From Aplidium turbinatum (Eukaryota > Chordata > Ascidiacea > Aplousobranchia > Polyclinidae): 64,000 bases of DNA. The notes under the pieces were generated by a model. It was given only the letters and a program-made list of their open reading frames with translations, had not been told where the DNA came from and ran no database searches. A program made the position numbers and the translations under genes. This document shows positions 11,535-23,600 of this stretch, piece after piece (position 1 is the first letter of the stretch; every line of letters begins with the position of its first letter). The DNA is taken from NCBI GenBank assembly GCA_918807975.1, contig OU964918.1, positions 52,436,477 to 52,500,476 of the forward strand. The letters are read 5' to 3'.

Positions 11535-12660
11535 CAGGTTGCAATAGTTGTTTCAATAAAAAATAAATGAGTTCTGACTGGTCATGGCAAAAAGGTTTTA
11601 AAAGATAACCTACTGGTTTAACTATAGCCTACGATTTGATGACTACAATAAACCAGATGTCTTAAAAAAACATAGGCTAATAGTTGCTAAAATTTTATTT
11701 TGGCATTGCTGATTTGTGGACTAACTAGAATTTTAGGACTACTTTTCAGGTCTTCTACATTCTCCACCTGAAACATAAACCATGTATTTTTATGTGTACA
11801 GGGCCTCCGACAGAAAACTGGAATGGTCGGGAAAAAAAACGAATGGGTCCAAAACATTTTTTTTCCGCAAAATTAAAAGCAACGAAGTTGTAGGCTATCA
11901 TGCGTTGCATCAGATGTTTTAAACTGAACTTGGCCTACTTTCCTCAACGTGAAATTGAATTCTTTTTAAAGTTTAGGTTTTAACAACGTAGCGATGTGGA
12001 AAAAAAAACTTGTTTTGATGTAAAAATCAACAAAAAACACTCGACTACTGTACACTTACAGCAAAATTACGTATACAACTCCATATCGGCCAATGATTTT
12101 TGTCGCTGGGCAACCCTTGACCAGGTGATCGACGGTAACGCCTAGAACATCACACAACTAAGGCGAAAGAGCCATGTCCATTGAGTCCTGTCTTTGTCAT
12201 GAGTTACCAAGGGGGGTGGGGGGGACTTATATACCAGTCCCAGGTATACAAGTTGTAACAACCGAATTTTGCTGGGTCTTTAACGGACCCTGCATCCAAC
12301 AGTTGTGCTTTATTTTGTCCGACAAGAACGGCTACCAGGTTAGGCCTCAATTCATTACGATACTGACTCAAGTTGACTAAAAGTTTATTCAGGTACACAC
12401 GAAGACACTTACTTGCAATCCACACGCGATTAGTCAACCGTCATCAGTAAGAATTATTGATAAATGTGACTATGTCCACCGCTCAAGTCGAAACATAAAA
12501 AGAATGCTTTACGATAAATGAAACACAAAGATTCAAACTCATGCAGCTGGAGGTCACTAAAGCGTGAGCGCAAAACAAGAACATTAAAAATAAAAAAGGG
12601 ATCTCATAAATCGTTTCTACACAAGTTCTCTCATTTTCGCAAACCATCATTTTTTCCCAA
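11535..12660. other. no gene recognised
   Basis: AT-rich unassigned DNA. A GGGCCTCCGACAG...GGTCGGG phrase near 11800 and a G-rich run near 12211-12224 are the only notable features. Confidence 0.35.
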
Positions 12661-12852
12661 TTAGTTTTCTTTTTTCAATTTCTCCTTCGCCTGAGTTGTG
12701 TGATGTTCTAGGTTTTTCCATGATCGACGTCCTGAATGTTGGATTCGGTAGGCACTTTTACGTACTGCACTGCCCGAAGAGGCAACCGCAACCATGCGTA
12801 TCGTATATGACATTACTGGTGTTTTAGTCACAACTTTTCTCATAAACTCCAT
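12661..12852 (-). CDS. small hypothetical ORF, 63 aa
   Basis: A minus-strand frame from ATG at 12852 codes a basic 63-residue protein ending QAKEKLKKEN. I recognise no family and see no signal peptide or membrane segment. Part of it (MVAVASSGSAVRKSAYR) is mirrored in the opposite strand at 13099-13162 as MVAVTFSGSAIRKSVYR, so it may instead be part of a repeat arm. It could be a chance ORF. Confidence 0.2.
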   Translation of the reverse strand: MEFMRKVVTKTPVMSYTIRMVAVASSGSAVRKSAYRIQHSGRRSWKNLEHHTTQAKEKLKKEN

Positions 12853-13162
12853 TGTTTGCAGTCACTACGATTCTTCTTGCACTCAGTTCGGTTGAAGAAG
12901 AAAAAATAGTATTAGCAGAGGGTGGGAATCGAACCCATGCAATCGAAATTATTACTCCTCTGCCCTAACCATTAGGCAATGTTGGTTGTGGCGATGCATG
13001 CAGTTAAATTTCTTTGTATCAAAATCTTTCGATAAAGACGACCAGTTAATCACGTGTTGAGTCATGTCACGCATGATAGCGCTACCAACGTCAGCGATGT
13101 CGTATGTCACGCATGGTTGCGGTTACCTTTTCGGGCAGTGCAATACGTAAAAGTGTCTACCG
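12746..13162. repeat. inverted repeat pair with about 65-bp arms
   Basis: The arm at 12746-12811 is repeated in reverse complement at 13099-13162; the shared core includes ACGCATGGTTGCGGTT and TCGGGCAGTGCA. About 290 bp lies between the arms, including a tRNA-like sequence. No TSD or element end was recognised. Confidence 0.6.
12915..12985 (-). pseudogene. tRNA-like sequence, degenerate
   Basis: On the minus strand GCCTAATGGTTAGGGC is a good A box and GGGTTCGATTCCC a perfect B box with a T stem (TGGG/CCCA). The 5' acceptor strand does not pair with the 3' end CCTCTGC, so this is probably a tRNA pseudogene or SINE head, not a working tRNA. Confidence 0.4.
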
Positions 13163-13164
13163 TT

Positions 13165-14231
13165 GGATTCGAGGTGTGGGCATCCAGGGCTGCCGAGAGT
13201 AGGCTACCCTGTCAATGTATAGTGTTTGGCCAATGTGGGGGTGTGTGCTGATGATCTTGTCTATTTGTTGTGTGGAATCCTGGAAGAGCCGTTGATGGGT
13301 CGGTGATGACGTCTCCCCCCCCCCTTGATAAGTCTGGGGGCCCAGTAGGCTATAGCCTATTGATTCCAATCAAGATGCAATAAAATTTATTGTAGGCTAG
13401 CTGGTAATTTTAGTATAGGCCTAGATGAAAAAAATGTATAAACACACAATACAGGCAATAAAAATAGCTCAATAAAGCATTCAATGCATTCCGGACTTTT
13501 GCAATGCAAAGTTACGATCACAGCATCAAGTAGGCTAATTCAACACAACAAGTCACGTTAAATCCTAAACAATTCTTTAAAAGTTTTGCTCCCGAAAGCT
13601 AAGTTTTCAACTCGCAACCGTTGGAGGTAGCCTACCAGTTTGGGCTACGTAAAAAATTCTCAAAACAACAAAAATATTTGGAAAAGTGTTTCGAAAGTTG
13701 CAAACAAGGATTTCTTTGGGTAGAGATCACGGGATGGTGATGTGTTCTGGTTTGCAGCTCAAGTTTGCTCTGTATCTTTCTTTCACAAGTAGGCTACCAA
13801 CTCATCTAAATTGTCATTATTGTAGCCTACAACTTGTTTAAATTTTTTCCACGTGCAATCAGCTGCACATCAGACATATAAACTACGTTGAAATTTTCAT
13901 GGACGTTTAAACTTATCGATGATATGTTTGAGTGTGTTGATATATTTGTTAATAGACTACCAACAACTAGCGAATTTTTTGCAACTTAGCCACGGTAGAA
14001 TAAATTTCGTTTGTATGATTGAGCTGGTGCAGCGGATTTGTTGGAGCGTTCCGTCCCAAGAAAAATCAAATCTTTTTATTTTCAATTCATAGGCTAGTTC
14101 CTATTAACGACTTAAACTTGCGAATAGCCTGACCTACTCTTCCTAGCTTTCTCTACCTTTGATTACATTTTTTTTTAATTTAAGTAAATTCATAAGTTGA
14201 TTGTCCATTGAACATGATTTATTCTTGATAA
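13165..14231. other. no gene recognised
   Basis: AT-rich unassigned DNA, with a poly-C run near 13315 and many TAGGCTA/TAGCCTA words. No exon or element end was recognised. Confidence 0.3.
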
Positions 14232-14755
14232 GTGGTCACAGCGGTAAATCATAATCTCTTCGTGGGAAAATTGTAACATAAGATTTCCGGATCCGTTCGT
14301 CTGCATGTAATGACCGAAAAAGAAACACTCTTCTGAAACGTCTATTCAAAAAGTGTATTTCTGTAAAATTAGCCCGCGGCTATCGAAAATGGGGTGCAAC
14401 GCGATACACCACTAAAAACCTGTCACTACAATCCAAACTACTTAGATCAAGACGGAACTTTCGTCCAGCTAGCAAGCACTAAGCAAACAGTTAAATATGC
14501 GACTAACTTTCAAGCAACCATTTTACGAATGACCAGAATAGATTGCAATATCTCAAACTCACGTACGCAATTACTGTGACGTCATAGTGAAACATTGTGA
14601 AGTAATTCTCAACAGGTGTGATACAAGTCTTACGAACGATTGTGCAATCTTGGCTCATTTTTTAGGAAAAATTCCATGACGTAATACGCTAAGATTCAGT
14701 AGACCTGAACGGTTTTATATGACGTTTGATTTGGTGAACCATTGTCGGGAACAAT
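14232..14755 (+). repeat. dispersed repeat of about 540 bp, copy 1
   Basis: This stretch, from GTGGTCACAGCGGTA to GGGAACAAT, is found again in reverse complement at 31901-32472, with scattered substitutions and small indels. No terminal repeats, TSD or coding frame was found. It is an unclassified interspersed repeat. Confidence 0.65.
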
Positions 14756-14759
14756 AAGA

Positions 14760-15805
14760 AACATCTGAAGTTGCATCTATAGGCTACAATGTTTGAAAAA
14801 TATTTGAAACTAAACTACGCATGCGCCATTTCATTCAAAATTTGTTCATTTTTAAATTGGTAGCCTTCACTTTTATTCTAGTAGCAAAAATGCCCCCCCC
14901 CCCCAAAAAAAAAACGTGAAAAAAACAAAAAAATGCTCGCTTTTCCTTTACAATGTTATGCTAGGAGGGAAAGTTGCATGACTCCTCCCCCTCTCAGAGC
15001 CTCTGTGTGTGTGACACTGACATAGCCTAAATTGTGGGTTGGTTTTTGGAATTTTTATTCTACGACTGACCAAGTCTTTGATAAGCTATTCTTAGCAGTT
15101 TCGCAAAATCCATCGCTGTGGTTAATGAGGCGGAACACCCATGTAGAGGAAGAGGATCTCCACTGGACTTCAACGTTTTATTTCTTTTGTTTATGTGCAT
15201 TCAGTCCGAGTGCTTTGTGTCAGACTTGGACAATTAGAACTTTTGTAGTCTTTCGAAATTAGATTAGAATTATAATTAGACTAACTTAATTTAAGCCTAG
15301 GATGAGAATTAGAGTTACCCAAGTATTCACCAAGTAGAATTTAAACTAGGTTAGAATTAGTTGGACGCAGTTATCACATATCTTTTTTTAGTTGGATAAA
15401 AACGCCAATGTGGCAACGAAGGACCAAAGTGTCATTCCACCATCACAGCGCCAAAACCACTTATGTCATATAATATATAGCCTACATTGTAACGTCAGTG
15501 AATTGATGAATTAATCGAATTTTTCATGACTTTGCTGCTCAAGGGATGGAATGACACTTTGATCTTGATCGTTTTATTGCATTTTCTTTGTGTAACGTTG
15601 ATAGGAGCGCAGTAGCCTATCCTTCCATTTGCCAAAAAACAATGTTGGACAAACTAAATTTTTTAGAAAACTGCACATATAAGAACTGATAAGAACTACC
15701 GGTAGGCTACAATTAGAGCAAACAAGTTTTTCAAATTAGACAACTAGAATTATCTAGTTGTCCAAGTCTGCTTTGTGATCTAATAAATACAGTTCATTTG
15801 ATTGA
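14760..15805. other. no gene recognised
   Basis: Unassigned DNA with a C10 run near 14893 and an A-rich tract. Runs of TTAGAATTAG-type sequence lie near 15250-15360. Confidence 0.3.
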
Positions 15806-16120
15806 TTGATTCTTTATCCCCGGACTGGGAAAGCTTCTTGCAGAGTTTGGTTCTGACAATTTCGCATACCGTAGGCTACTTGTAAAGGCTTTGAATCACT
15901 GACGCAGGCCCGCGGTCATCGAGATTGACAGAGTAAAGTTTCCGATTGTTGAAGTTTTGTTGCCAGGGAATTATTTCATCCATTAGATGCCGCTGAATGG
16001 AGAGCAGTCCTTAACGTGCGTTGCTCAAGCGCACATCCCGAGAGTCGAACCAGCGTCGCTTGATCTTAAAGCTTCTTCGATCATGAAGTCACGGGCTAAC
16101 CAACTGAACTATCGGGGCGG
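15806..16120 (-). repeat. tRNA-derived SINE, family A
   Basis: Read on the minus strand it begins with a tRNA-like head (CCGCCCCGATAG, A box near TTGGTTAGCCCG, B box GGTTCGACTCT) and ends in a GATT/AATC-repeat tail after a conserved CCGAGGATAAAGATTC-type region (here CCGGGGATAAAGAATC). The head's CCCCGA pairs with TCGGGG after the B box, as in a tRNA acceptor stem. Family members are at 18785-19325, 26745-27655 (interrupted), 28233-28558, 31270-31306 (fragment) and 63521-63590 (head only). Confidence 0.8.
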
Positions 16121-16579
16121 ACATTTCATTTTATTTTTGAGTGTGATAAAGTTATCATTTATCACTATCTCAGCAATAACATATAACTATTGTAGCCTAC
16201 CGTACTTCTCTGATGCCTCACAATACCTTACGATCTCCTTGAGAAGCTAGAGTCCTTTAGCCTACTTTTTATATTTGATAATTAATTAATTTCTTTTCCC
16301 TTTTGTTGAGCTTGTTGGGTGCTGCTTCATTTTCCGGAAAAATGTATAAAAAGGATATCTCTATCACATGGAAAAAAAACAAAAAAAACTATGGGGAGCA
16401 GGGTTGCCAACCTTGCGGTTTTCACGCCCAATTAGGCTGGTTTTCGTCCTGAGTTGCGGGATTTTTTGGGGGAAGCTGAAAGCTTGAAACTGGAGGGGTC
16501 GTAAGAGCTCAGTGAGTGTATACAGTATTATGTGCCGTGCCCACAGCTTTTGGCTGGGGCGTCTTTAAATGTCACAAAC

Positions 16580-18783
16580 CTTGTACAGTTGAATTGGTTA
16601 ATCAATCACTGGTTTATTTTTTTTCTCAAATCACGACAAATACACTGGTACATTACATAAAAGTGAGAGAGAAAGGAAGCGAAAGACCTTATGAGGTCAC
16701 CAAGTCAGCTTCCACCCCGGTGGCAGTACCGTAATTTACAAAAAAATACTACCAATGAAAATTATACTGAAAACACTTAGAGAAAATAATGAAACGTTGA
16801 ATAAGGTTTCAATCGCAATGTGGCAGTTAGTAAATGCAAGCCAAATCATGAGAAGATTGTAGCCTATATGAACATGACATAAAAAAAACAAAAAACAGAG
16901 AAATCAAACAAAACACAAATTAGATCCCAAAAGCTGTCAGACATGTCAGATCAATTCTACTGAAAAATACACAACAGAGTTGCATTTAGCAAGAGTAACA
17001 ACCGACCAAGTACGTTTGATATTGGTTTTTGAATGAAAAGGGAGACAAACATTTAATTTCTGAAGGAACCTTACTCCATGCTTGGGGTCCCAAGTACTGT
17101 AACATTTTTTGTCCGGAGTTATTATTAGTTCTGGGTAAGAAGTATTGGGATTTTATCTTGTGGCGAGTATTATGATGACGGATATTATTTAAATCATTAA
17201 AATAAGCACTAAAACAATCAGGTAGAAGTCCACTTTTATATTTGTGCATGAAATTGGCATACTCAATTTCAATTAAGTCATTAAGCTTGGGAACATCAAA
17301 TTTAACATATATTAAATTTACTGGGGTTGGGGTATGTCTGGGGTAAAATAAACATGCTCTAAGAGCTTTATTTTGAATAATTTCTATGGGATGTAAAATA
17401 GATTTATCAGCCCTACCCCAATTTATTAGTGAATATTGTAAAGGAGATTGAAAAAGAGCAAAATAAACAACACGCAATGTACTAAGTGGTACAAAATGTC
17501 TGAGCTTATATAAAATTCCACAAGTTTTATTTAGCTTTGTGCGAAGACAAGTTAAATGTGATTTCCATGATAGCTGTTGTCAAGGGTAACACCAAGATAT
17601 TTAATTGAATCTACTTGTTGAATAGGATTTCCATTAATACTTAATTGAAAGGATTTGGCTTTGAGAGGATTTTTACATATTATCATGTATGCAATTTTTG
17701 AATAGTTATTTGAGAGCTTATTTTGTCTCATCCAAATATCGACAAATTTCATTTCTTCATTTACTCTTGTTTGAAGGCAAATTAAGTCTTTATCTGTCAT
17801 ATGTAAATTGGTGTCATCAGCAAATAATGTTGTTTTAAAATTTGTTGCATTTGGTAAGTCATTCACATATAATAGAAAGAGTAGTGGCCCTAAAACAGAA
17901 CCTTGAGGGACGCCACATTTTACTTGTTCAAAGTCAGATGTATTTCCAAGTATTTTAGTACATTGTTGTCTATTAGATACCGTAAGTAGGAATTTAAAAG
18001 ATTTAGAACGTTACCTCGAAGGCCATAATTGTAAAGTTTACTTAGTAAGATTTTATGATCCACAGTATCAAAAGCTTTGCTTACATCCAGAAAAATTGAG
18101 CATGTGAATTCCTTTTGATTCATGGCAGATAACAGTTCATCATATATTCTTGTTGTGGCTAGTGAAGTGGAGTCATTACTTTTAAAGCCATTCTGGCATG
18201 TAGACAAAATGTTATGTTTGTTGAGAAATTTATTAATTCTTTGATATAGAATTTTTTCAAAGATTTTAGAGAATGTCGACAATAAAGAAATTGGTCGAAA
18301 ATCAGTTAAGGCTTTGGGATGAGGGTGTTTTGGTACTGGAGTGATTTGTGATATTTTTAGACAATCTGGATAAACTTCTTGAGCAATGCATTTGTTGAAT
18401 AGTTTGACCAGGACAGGAGTAATGACACATTTAGCTAATTTAACAGTTTTAGTGGAAACACCATCCAAACCAGGAGCTGTTTTTGTTTTCATGCCATTGA
18501 TACAATCAGAGATTTCGCTTTCATTAATATCTTCAAAAGCAAATGATTTTAATTGACTTTTTATATCACTACGTGGATGTACTGATGGTATTTTAGCTGC
18601 CATTTTTGTTCCTATTTCAGTGAAATGTTTGTTGATTAGATTTGTAAAATTCATAGAATCAGTTTCATAAGTTGTATCATCAATGATTATATGTTGAGGT
18701 AAATTATTTTTTGAGGAAGAGTTTTTGTATGTAGTTAGATCATTAATCACTTTCCACATTTTTCCAGAATCATTTTTGTTAAG
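16580..18783 (-). mobile_element. LINE (non-LTR retrotransposon), 5'-truncated, decayed
   Basis: Reverse transcriptase sequence on the minus strand in three frames: 18782-17920, 17866-17552 and 17477-16986. Motifs in order are TAPGLDGVS, LTDFRPISLLSTFSKIFEKI, STCQNGF, SIFLDVSKAFDTVDHKILL, then FADDTNL (the catalytic FADD box), YLGVTLD, and a C-terminal thumb-like region ending NQYQTYLVGCYSC. The frame changes and a missing stretch between FDTVDH and FADD make it inactive. No endonuclease is present, and the 5' end stops where the SINE at 18785 begins, typical 5' truncation. The motifs fit the CR1/L2/jockey-like group; the clade is not resolved. The 3' limit is approximate. Confidence 0.85.
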
Positions 18784-18784
18784 T

Positions 18785-19325
18785 TGGTTTTGAATCTTTA
18801 TCCTCGGACTGACAAAGCCTTGATTGGTTATTCCTGGTAGTTTCGCATACTTGTAGAGGCTCTTGACGCAGGGCCGGTTACCGAGATTGGCAGAGTGAAG
18901 TTTTCCGATTGTTGAAGTCTTGTTGCCAGGGAATTATTCCATCCATTAGGTGCCGCTGAACCGGAATGGCCCGTTTCGGTGAGTCCGATTCGGTGAGTCC
19001 GATTCGGTTAGTCCGATTCGGTGAGTCCGATCCCTTAACAGGGGATTTTTTCAATTTTTTTTTTAAATTATCGGGTACCGTAGCCTAATTATCATTGCCG
19101 TTTTAGGGTTAGGGGTTAGGAGTTAAGGTTAGGGGTTAGAAGTTAGGAACTCACCGAATCAGACTCACCGAATCGGACTCACCGAATCGGACTCACCGAA
19201 TAGTAGCAGACCCCCGCTGAACAGAGAGCAGTCCTGAAATGCATTGCTCAAGTGCACACCCCGAGAGTCGAACCAGCGTTGCGTGATCTTGAGCCAGGCG
19301 CGTAACCACTCAGCTATCCGGGCGG
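18785..19325 (-). repeat. SINE family A, interrupted by an iteron MITE
   Basis: SINE sequence runs from 18785 to 18960 and resumes at 19214-19325, where the B box and tRNA-like head (ending in CCGCCCGGATAG on the minus strand) lie. Between the two parts sits the 253-bp element at 18961-19213, which duplicated CCGCTGAA of the SINE. Confidence 0.8.
18961..19213. mobile_element. iteron MITE, copy 1 (8-9 bp TSD)
   Basis: The left end CCGGAATGGCCCGTTTCGG is followed by four tandem iterons of the type TTCGGTGAGTCCGA. A T-rich tract, CGGGTACCGTAGCCTAATT, a telomere-like GGTTAGGGGTTAG tract, then four inverted iterons (ACTCACCGAATCGG) and the right end AATAGTAGCAGACCC follow. The host SINE sequence CCGCTGAA(C) is duplicated at 18953-18960 and 19214-19221. 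It has no coding frame. It is one of three copies (also 41860-42210 and 53635-53816). Confidence 0.8.
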
Positions 19326-19555
19326 TGGTTATGAGTTGATAGCCATGAGTTGTTTTTTAATGCTAAGGTCTCAAGCGTAACCCTATTTTTATTACGGTAC
19401 CTTTAATCTATAAAAAATTCTTTCTGCATCAATAGTTTGATTACCGTACCATAGTTCAATTTGCATGTTTATCCAAACTCAATAATTAGAAATATTACTG
19501 TTATAAAAGGCAACAATTCCAATTATTTTGGTAAATGTTTTGCATGTTTGGAAGT

Positions 19556-20035
19556 GATGCGGCTGCGTAGCCGATTGGTGAGAACGTCTGCACGACATTC
19601 AAAAGGATGTGGGTTCGACACCGCTTTAGAGCAACGCGGCTGTGTCTTGGCCTGGTTTTTTTTTTTTGCTGAAACTTTTCGGTCATTTGTCCGAAATGAC
19701 TTGAAAAAATTCGGTCATTTTTTATTTATTTCAGTCATTTTTAGTCATTTTTGGTCATATATAGTATATTTTTTTGGACATTTTGACCGAATTGACTATA
19801 TTTTTTTCGGACATTTTGTTAAAAAATTGGTCAATGACCGATAAATGACCAAAAAAAATACCCAGGTCTTGGCAAAGACACTTAATGGCAATCCAAAATA
19901 AGGGGAGCAGTTGACTCGAAGACAATATGTCACTTCGCTGCTTCCTGTCATCTGTTGTATCGCATCTGTGATCGCAGTGTACTGTATGTTATTGCAATAG
20001 GCACAAATAAAAACACGATTATTATTATTATTGAT
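19556..20035 (+). repeat. second tRNA-derived SINE with ATT tail
   Basis: The tRNA-like head has an A box (TGCGTAGCCGATTGGTGAG) near 19564 and a B box (GGGTTCGACACC) near 19611, and the whole ends in (ATT)n near 20035. A stretch at about 19656-19860 rich in GGTCATTT repeats looks like a later insertion or expansion within it. Confidence 0.55.
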
Positions 20036-20039
20036 GACA

Positions 20040-20620
20040 AGTGTGTTATTGCTTTTTCATGTTTAAATTTATGCATGTGGTAAAAAATCAAGTGGGGTAA
20101 AAAATATTACTGTTATATTTTTACACCCATTGCTATGAAAAATGTGGGGTAAAAAAATCAACATCATTAAACAAAAACGGTTCATCGTAGCAACTTTATT
20201 TTTGGGCTTTCACTAAAAGCAGGAGTGAAATATTTGATACCAACTATGTCACACAAACGTTTTGAAAACCATTCAAAAAGCTATTTAGTCTGATTTTTTA
20301 GCCTTTTATGTAAAACCGACTTGTCAGACAAACAAATGCAGTAAAAAACAATCTAGTTGTGAGAAAAGTTTCATAGATAAATGTATTGTAACAATATTGA
20401 CACATTTTTTATGTAGTGCAATATGGAGTATTTTTAGCAAAGTTGATACATACATCCTGGGACTGATACATTTTTAAATTAGCAGTACTAAACTCATAGG
20501 TAGTCACATCTAGGCTTTCACTATGCTTCTAGATTTTTGTGCACCTAACCTACGGTACTCCTGAATCCCTGTATGTGGTAAAATGTAACTGTTTTGTTTT
20601 AATATTGAGTTGTTTTGCAG
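20040..20620. promoter_or_regulatory. upstream region of the SOCS-like gene, no element identified
   Basis: AT-rich DNA ending in a plausible splice acceptor (TGTTTTGCAG at 20611-20620), so the start codon exon may begin at 20621 and an upstream non-coding exon may exist. No TATA box or other promoter element can be assigned. Confidence 0.3.
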
Positions 20621-20683
20621 AACTATTATTTGCAATTATTGTGTTACTGTCTTTCTGCGGACAAGACATGGTAGCTTATAGAA

Positions 20684-23600
20684 ATGAATCCAACTGTTCA
20701 TGAAGATGACACTGTGGCAATTAAAGCTGCATCTACCAAACTTCGAGTTAGAAAGAAAGAATTCCTTCCTAAAAAGTCAAAGCCAGTTGATTTCTCTTTG
20801 TTTTCTAATGCAAATTCACCACCAGGAAAGTCTGCTGACCTAAATCAAGTCAATGCCTTGCGGAGTGACTTGTCAAATGAAAATATTTATGGAGAAGTGG
20901 GTGATTATTCTATGATTGAAGGTCCTTGCTATCATTGCACAGTTGGACACTGTGAGAGACACTTCAATTTTGGGAATACAGCAAGACTTATAAAAGGAGG
21001 TATAAGTGGTAACAGCAGCGATGCTGCTGGGCCAAGTGGTTTTGTTAATAACCACAATAGACGGTTTCAACTAGAAAATGATGAAAGACCGGAAGGTTTG
21101 ATAGAAAATGGACAGAGGGAAACACAACATTTTTCTGGCACTACTGCTGGCAACAGTTCTGACAAAGAAGAGTTATTGTATTATGCGGATGCTCCAAAAC
21201 CTTTAGAGTATAAATTGAGGAATAAAAGACAAAGAAATGTGTATCATTCCATTGCCTTAAGAAGTGACTACAGTAATAATACCAACAATGCATCATTTCC
21301 TATACACTGCCATGCTAAACAACCAAATCCTCCCCCAGTGCCATACAAACCTCATTATTTAAGATCAGGGTTCAGTGGAAGCCTGACGCCACCAGTTCCA
21401 CCTCACATTGTAAACCAGGAAGCGATGCTTCAACGAAAACATTTAAACGAGGAATATTTCGAAAATATTCGTCGAAATGTAGATGGCGACTTTGTTGAAA
21501 TTTCTGAAGACCTTCCAACGAGCTCCAAATATCTAACTAACCAATTTGTTCCACACACGTTTGCAAAAACTTATACAATAAACACGCTGGAAAAAGAACA
21601 TCCATACCAAATCATAGACGATGATAGAAGTCCAACTTTTAAAAGATTTTCTGCACCACTTTTAGACATTAGACAAGAACCACAAGATGATGTAAATCCA
21701 GCCATATCTCGTGCACAATCTTCTGGCAGCTTAAATTTAATATGCAATAACGTTAATGTTGTCAAAAAGACAAGTGATTGGATGGAGAGTTTAAAATCAC
21801 TCAAGTTGTGTGGCTGGTATTGGGGAGATATGACATGGGAAGAAGCAGAAATGATGCTGAATCAAAGACCGCAAGAAATTGGTTTGTTGTGCTGTGTTAT
21901 TTTATTTGTCAGTCTTCTCAAAAGAGCATATGTTTGTGCTGAACTTAACTTATGAAGCCAAGTATCATTTTGTATATTATATTTGAATCAATTTTATTTT
22001 AATTATAGCGATATAATGTCATAAGTTCAATTCGACCTAAGTAACTTCAATTAGGGACTTCATCTTCACCACGCCATTAGTGTTAGAAAAATACTGTTGT
22101 AGCCTATCCATTTAGTTTCACATAAATTAATTGAACATGTGCGAACCAAAACTATCCTAATTCACTTTAAAATGCAAGGCATGGTGCAATGCAGCTTGTT
22201 AATGGTTTGTGATGCACATGCAGGTTTGTTTATGTTACGTGACAGTCAGGACCCACTTCATATACTAACAGTCACAGTCCGCACTGGTCAAGACACAATT
22301 CGCCATGTCAGAGTGGAAAACACAGATGGTGGGTTGGATCACAAGAGTTTGAATGTTACAATTATGGTTTAATTTGGCTGGTATGATGAAGTTTGAAGAA
22401 TTTATGAGGTTTGAATTTTCTTATAGCTGCAGCATTGCATGATAAGTAGCAATTGAACTTCACTAAATGGTTATATTTCATATTAATTTATATTTTATTA
22501 TTATTATATAATTATTATTATAATATATATTCAGATTTTATTTTATATAATTGTTTTTTTCATGAGTTTGTATGATGCCAAAATAGATGTGGCGCTATAT
22601 GAATAGCAAAGTTTTCCAACTGTGTCATTATCCAGTTTTGTTCTGACATGTCATTGATTCACTGCCTGCAAGATGTTCATTTGACGTCAACTTTCCAATG
22701 GCCAAGAAGGGTCGTGCACTTTAGGTGCAACACTTTTAGTTAACAAGATTGCCAGTACCGTATTATCTCAATGTTTTAACATCGCTATTTCAAAGTCAAT
22801 CATGTTTTCAAAGAGTCACATGTGAAATTTTGAAAAAAACTGCCAAGAAAAGTTCAGTTTTTTTATGAAATTTAGAAAAAACACCATTTTTAGTAAAGTT
22901 GATGCGCACGTGATTCATAACAATGCATATATTTTGAAGGAAAATTTCAACTGTACGATCCTGACAGCTCAAACAGAGGTGCCGCCGACTGCGTGCGCCA
23001 TCACAATATCGTCACCTTTCTCAAACTTGCAATGAAGCATTCTCAAAACGGCAACTTTCTTTACTTTGTGCGGCCAAGAAACATGGGGGAACCGCCAGTT
23101 CAAATTCAGTGAGTTTCAGTATTTTTGACAATAAATTATTATGTAACTTTCGTCCTAGCTGTCTTCATGTCGTTGAGTACCACATAGTGCTTGTTACATG
23201 AATGGCTTACACTAGGGGTTTTCAACCCGGGGGTCGCGGGTCGTTTTTCGAGAAGTCGTGAGACGCCTGAATGTCCAGTGTATCGTTTTCAATTATTTTT
23301 TGCCAGGAAAGATTAAAAACTGTGTTTTTTTCAATCGACCATTCTTCGACCTGAAGTAATTTTATTGTTTGAGCTTTCAGACGTTGCAAAGGCTCAATAG
23401 AAAAGCATTTGATGATATTTTTCACCTAGTTCTTGTACGTTGCTTTGTGCAAACTAAAGTTAACCAGTAACCACGCTATGAAACAAAAGCAAAGTTATTT
23501 GGAATCCTATGTGAAATTTGGATTTGTCAGTATCGTTTCCAATGGTATTGAGAAAATTCGATGTCTGGGCTACTTTACATAAAAGTTTTTTCAGCAACAA

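Noticed and set aside
12915-12985. Functional tRNA gene
   Set aside because: A and B boxes are good, but the 5' acceptor strand does not pair with the 3' one.
19100-19141. Telomere or telomere-fusion remnant (GGTTAGGGGTTAG)
   Set aside because: The same tract is present in all three copies of the iteron MITE, so it is part of that element, not an interstitial telomere.
19461-19844. Plus-strand 127-codon ORF
   Set aside because: It reads through a SINE head and a GGTCATTT simple repeat; the Phe-rich protein is a by-product of T-rich DNA.
22224-22372. SOCS exon 2 extended to the stop at 22372
   Set aside because: Extending past 22328 loses the SH2 sequence; splicing at GTGGGT joins in phase to the conserved exon at 22940.
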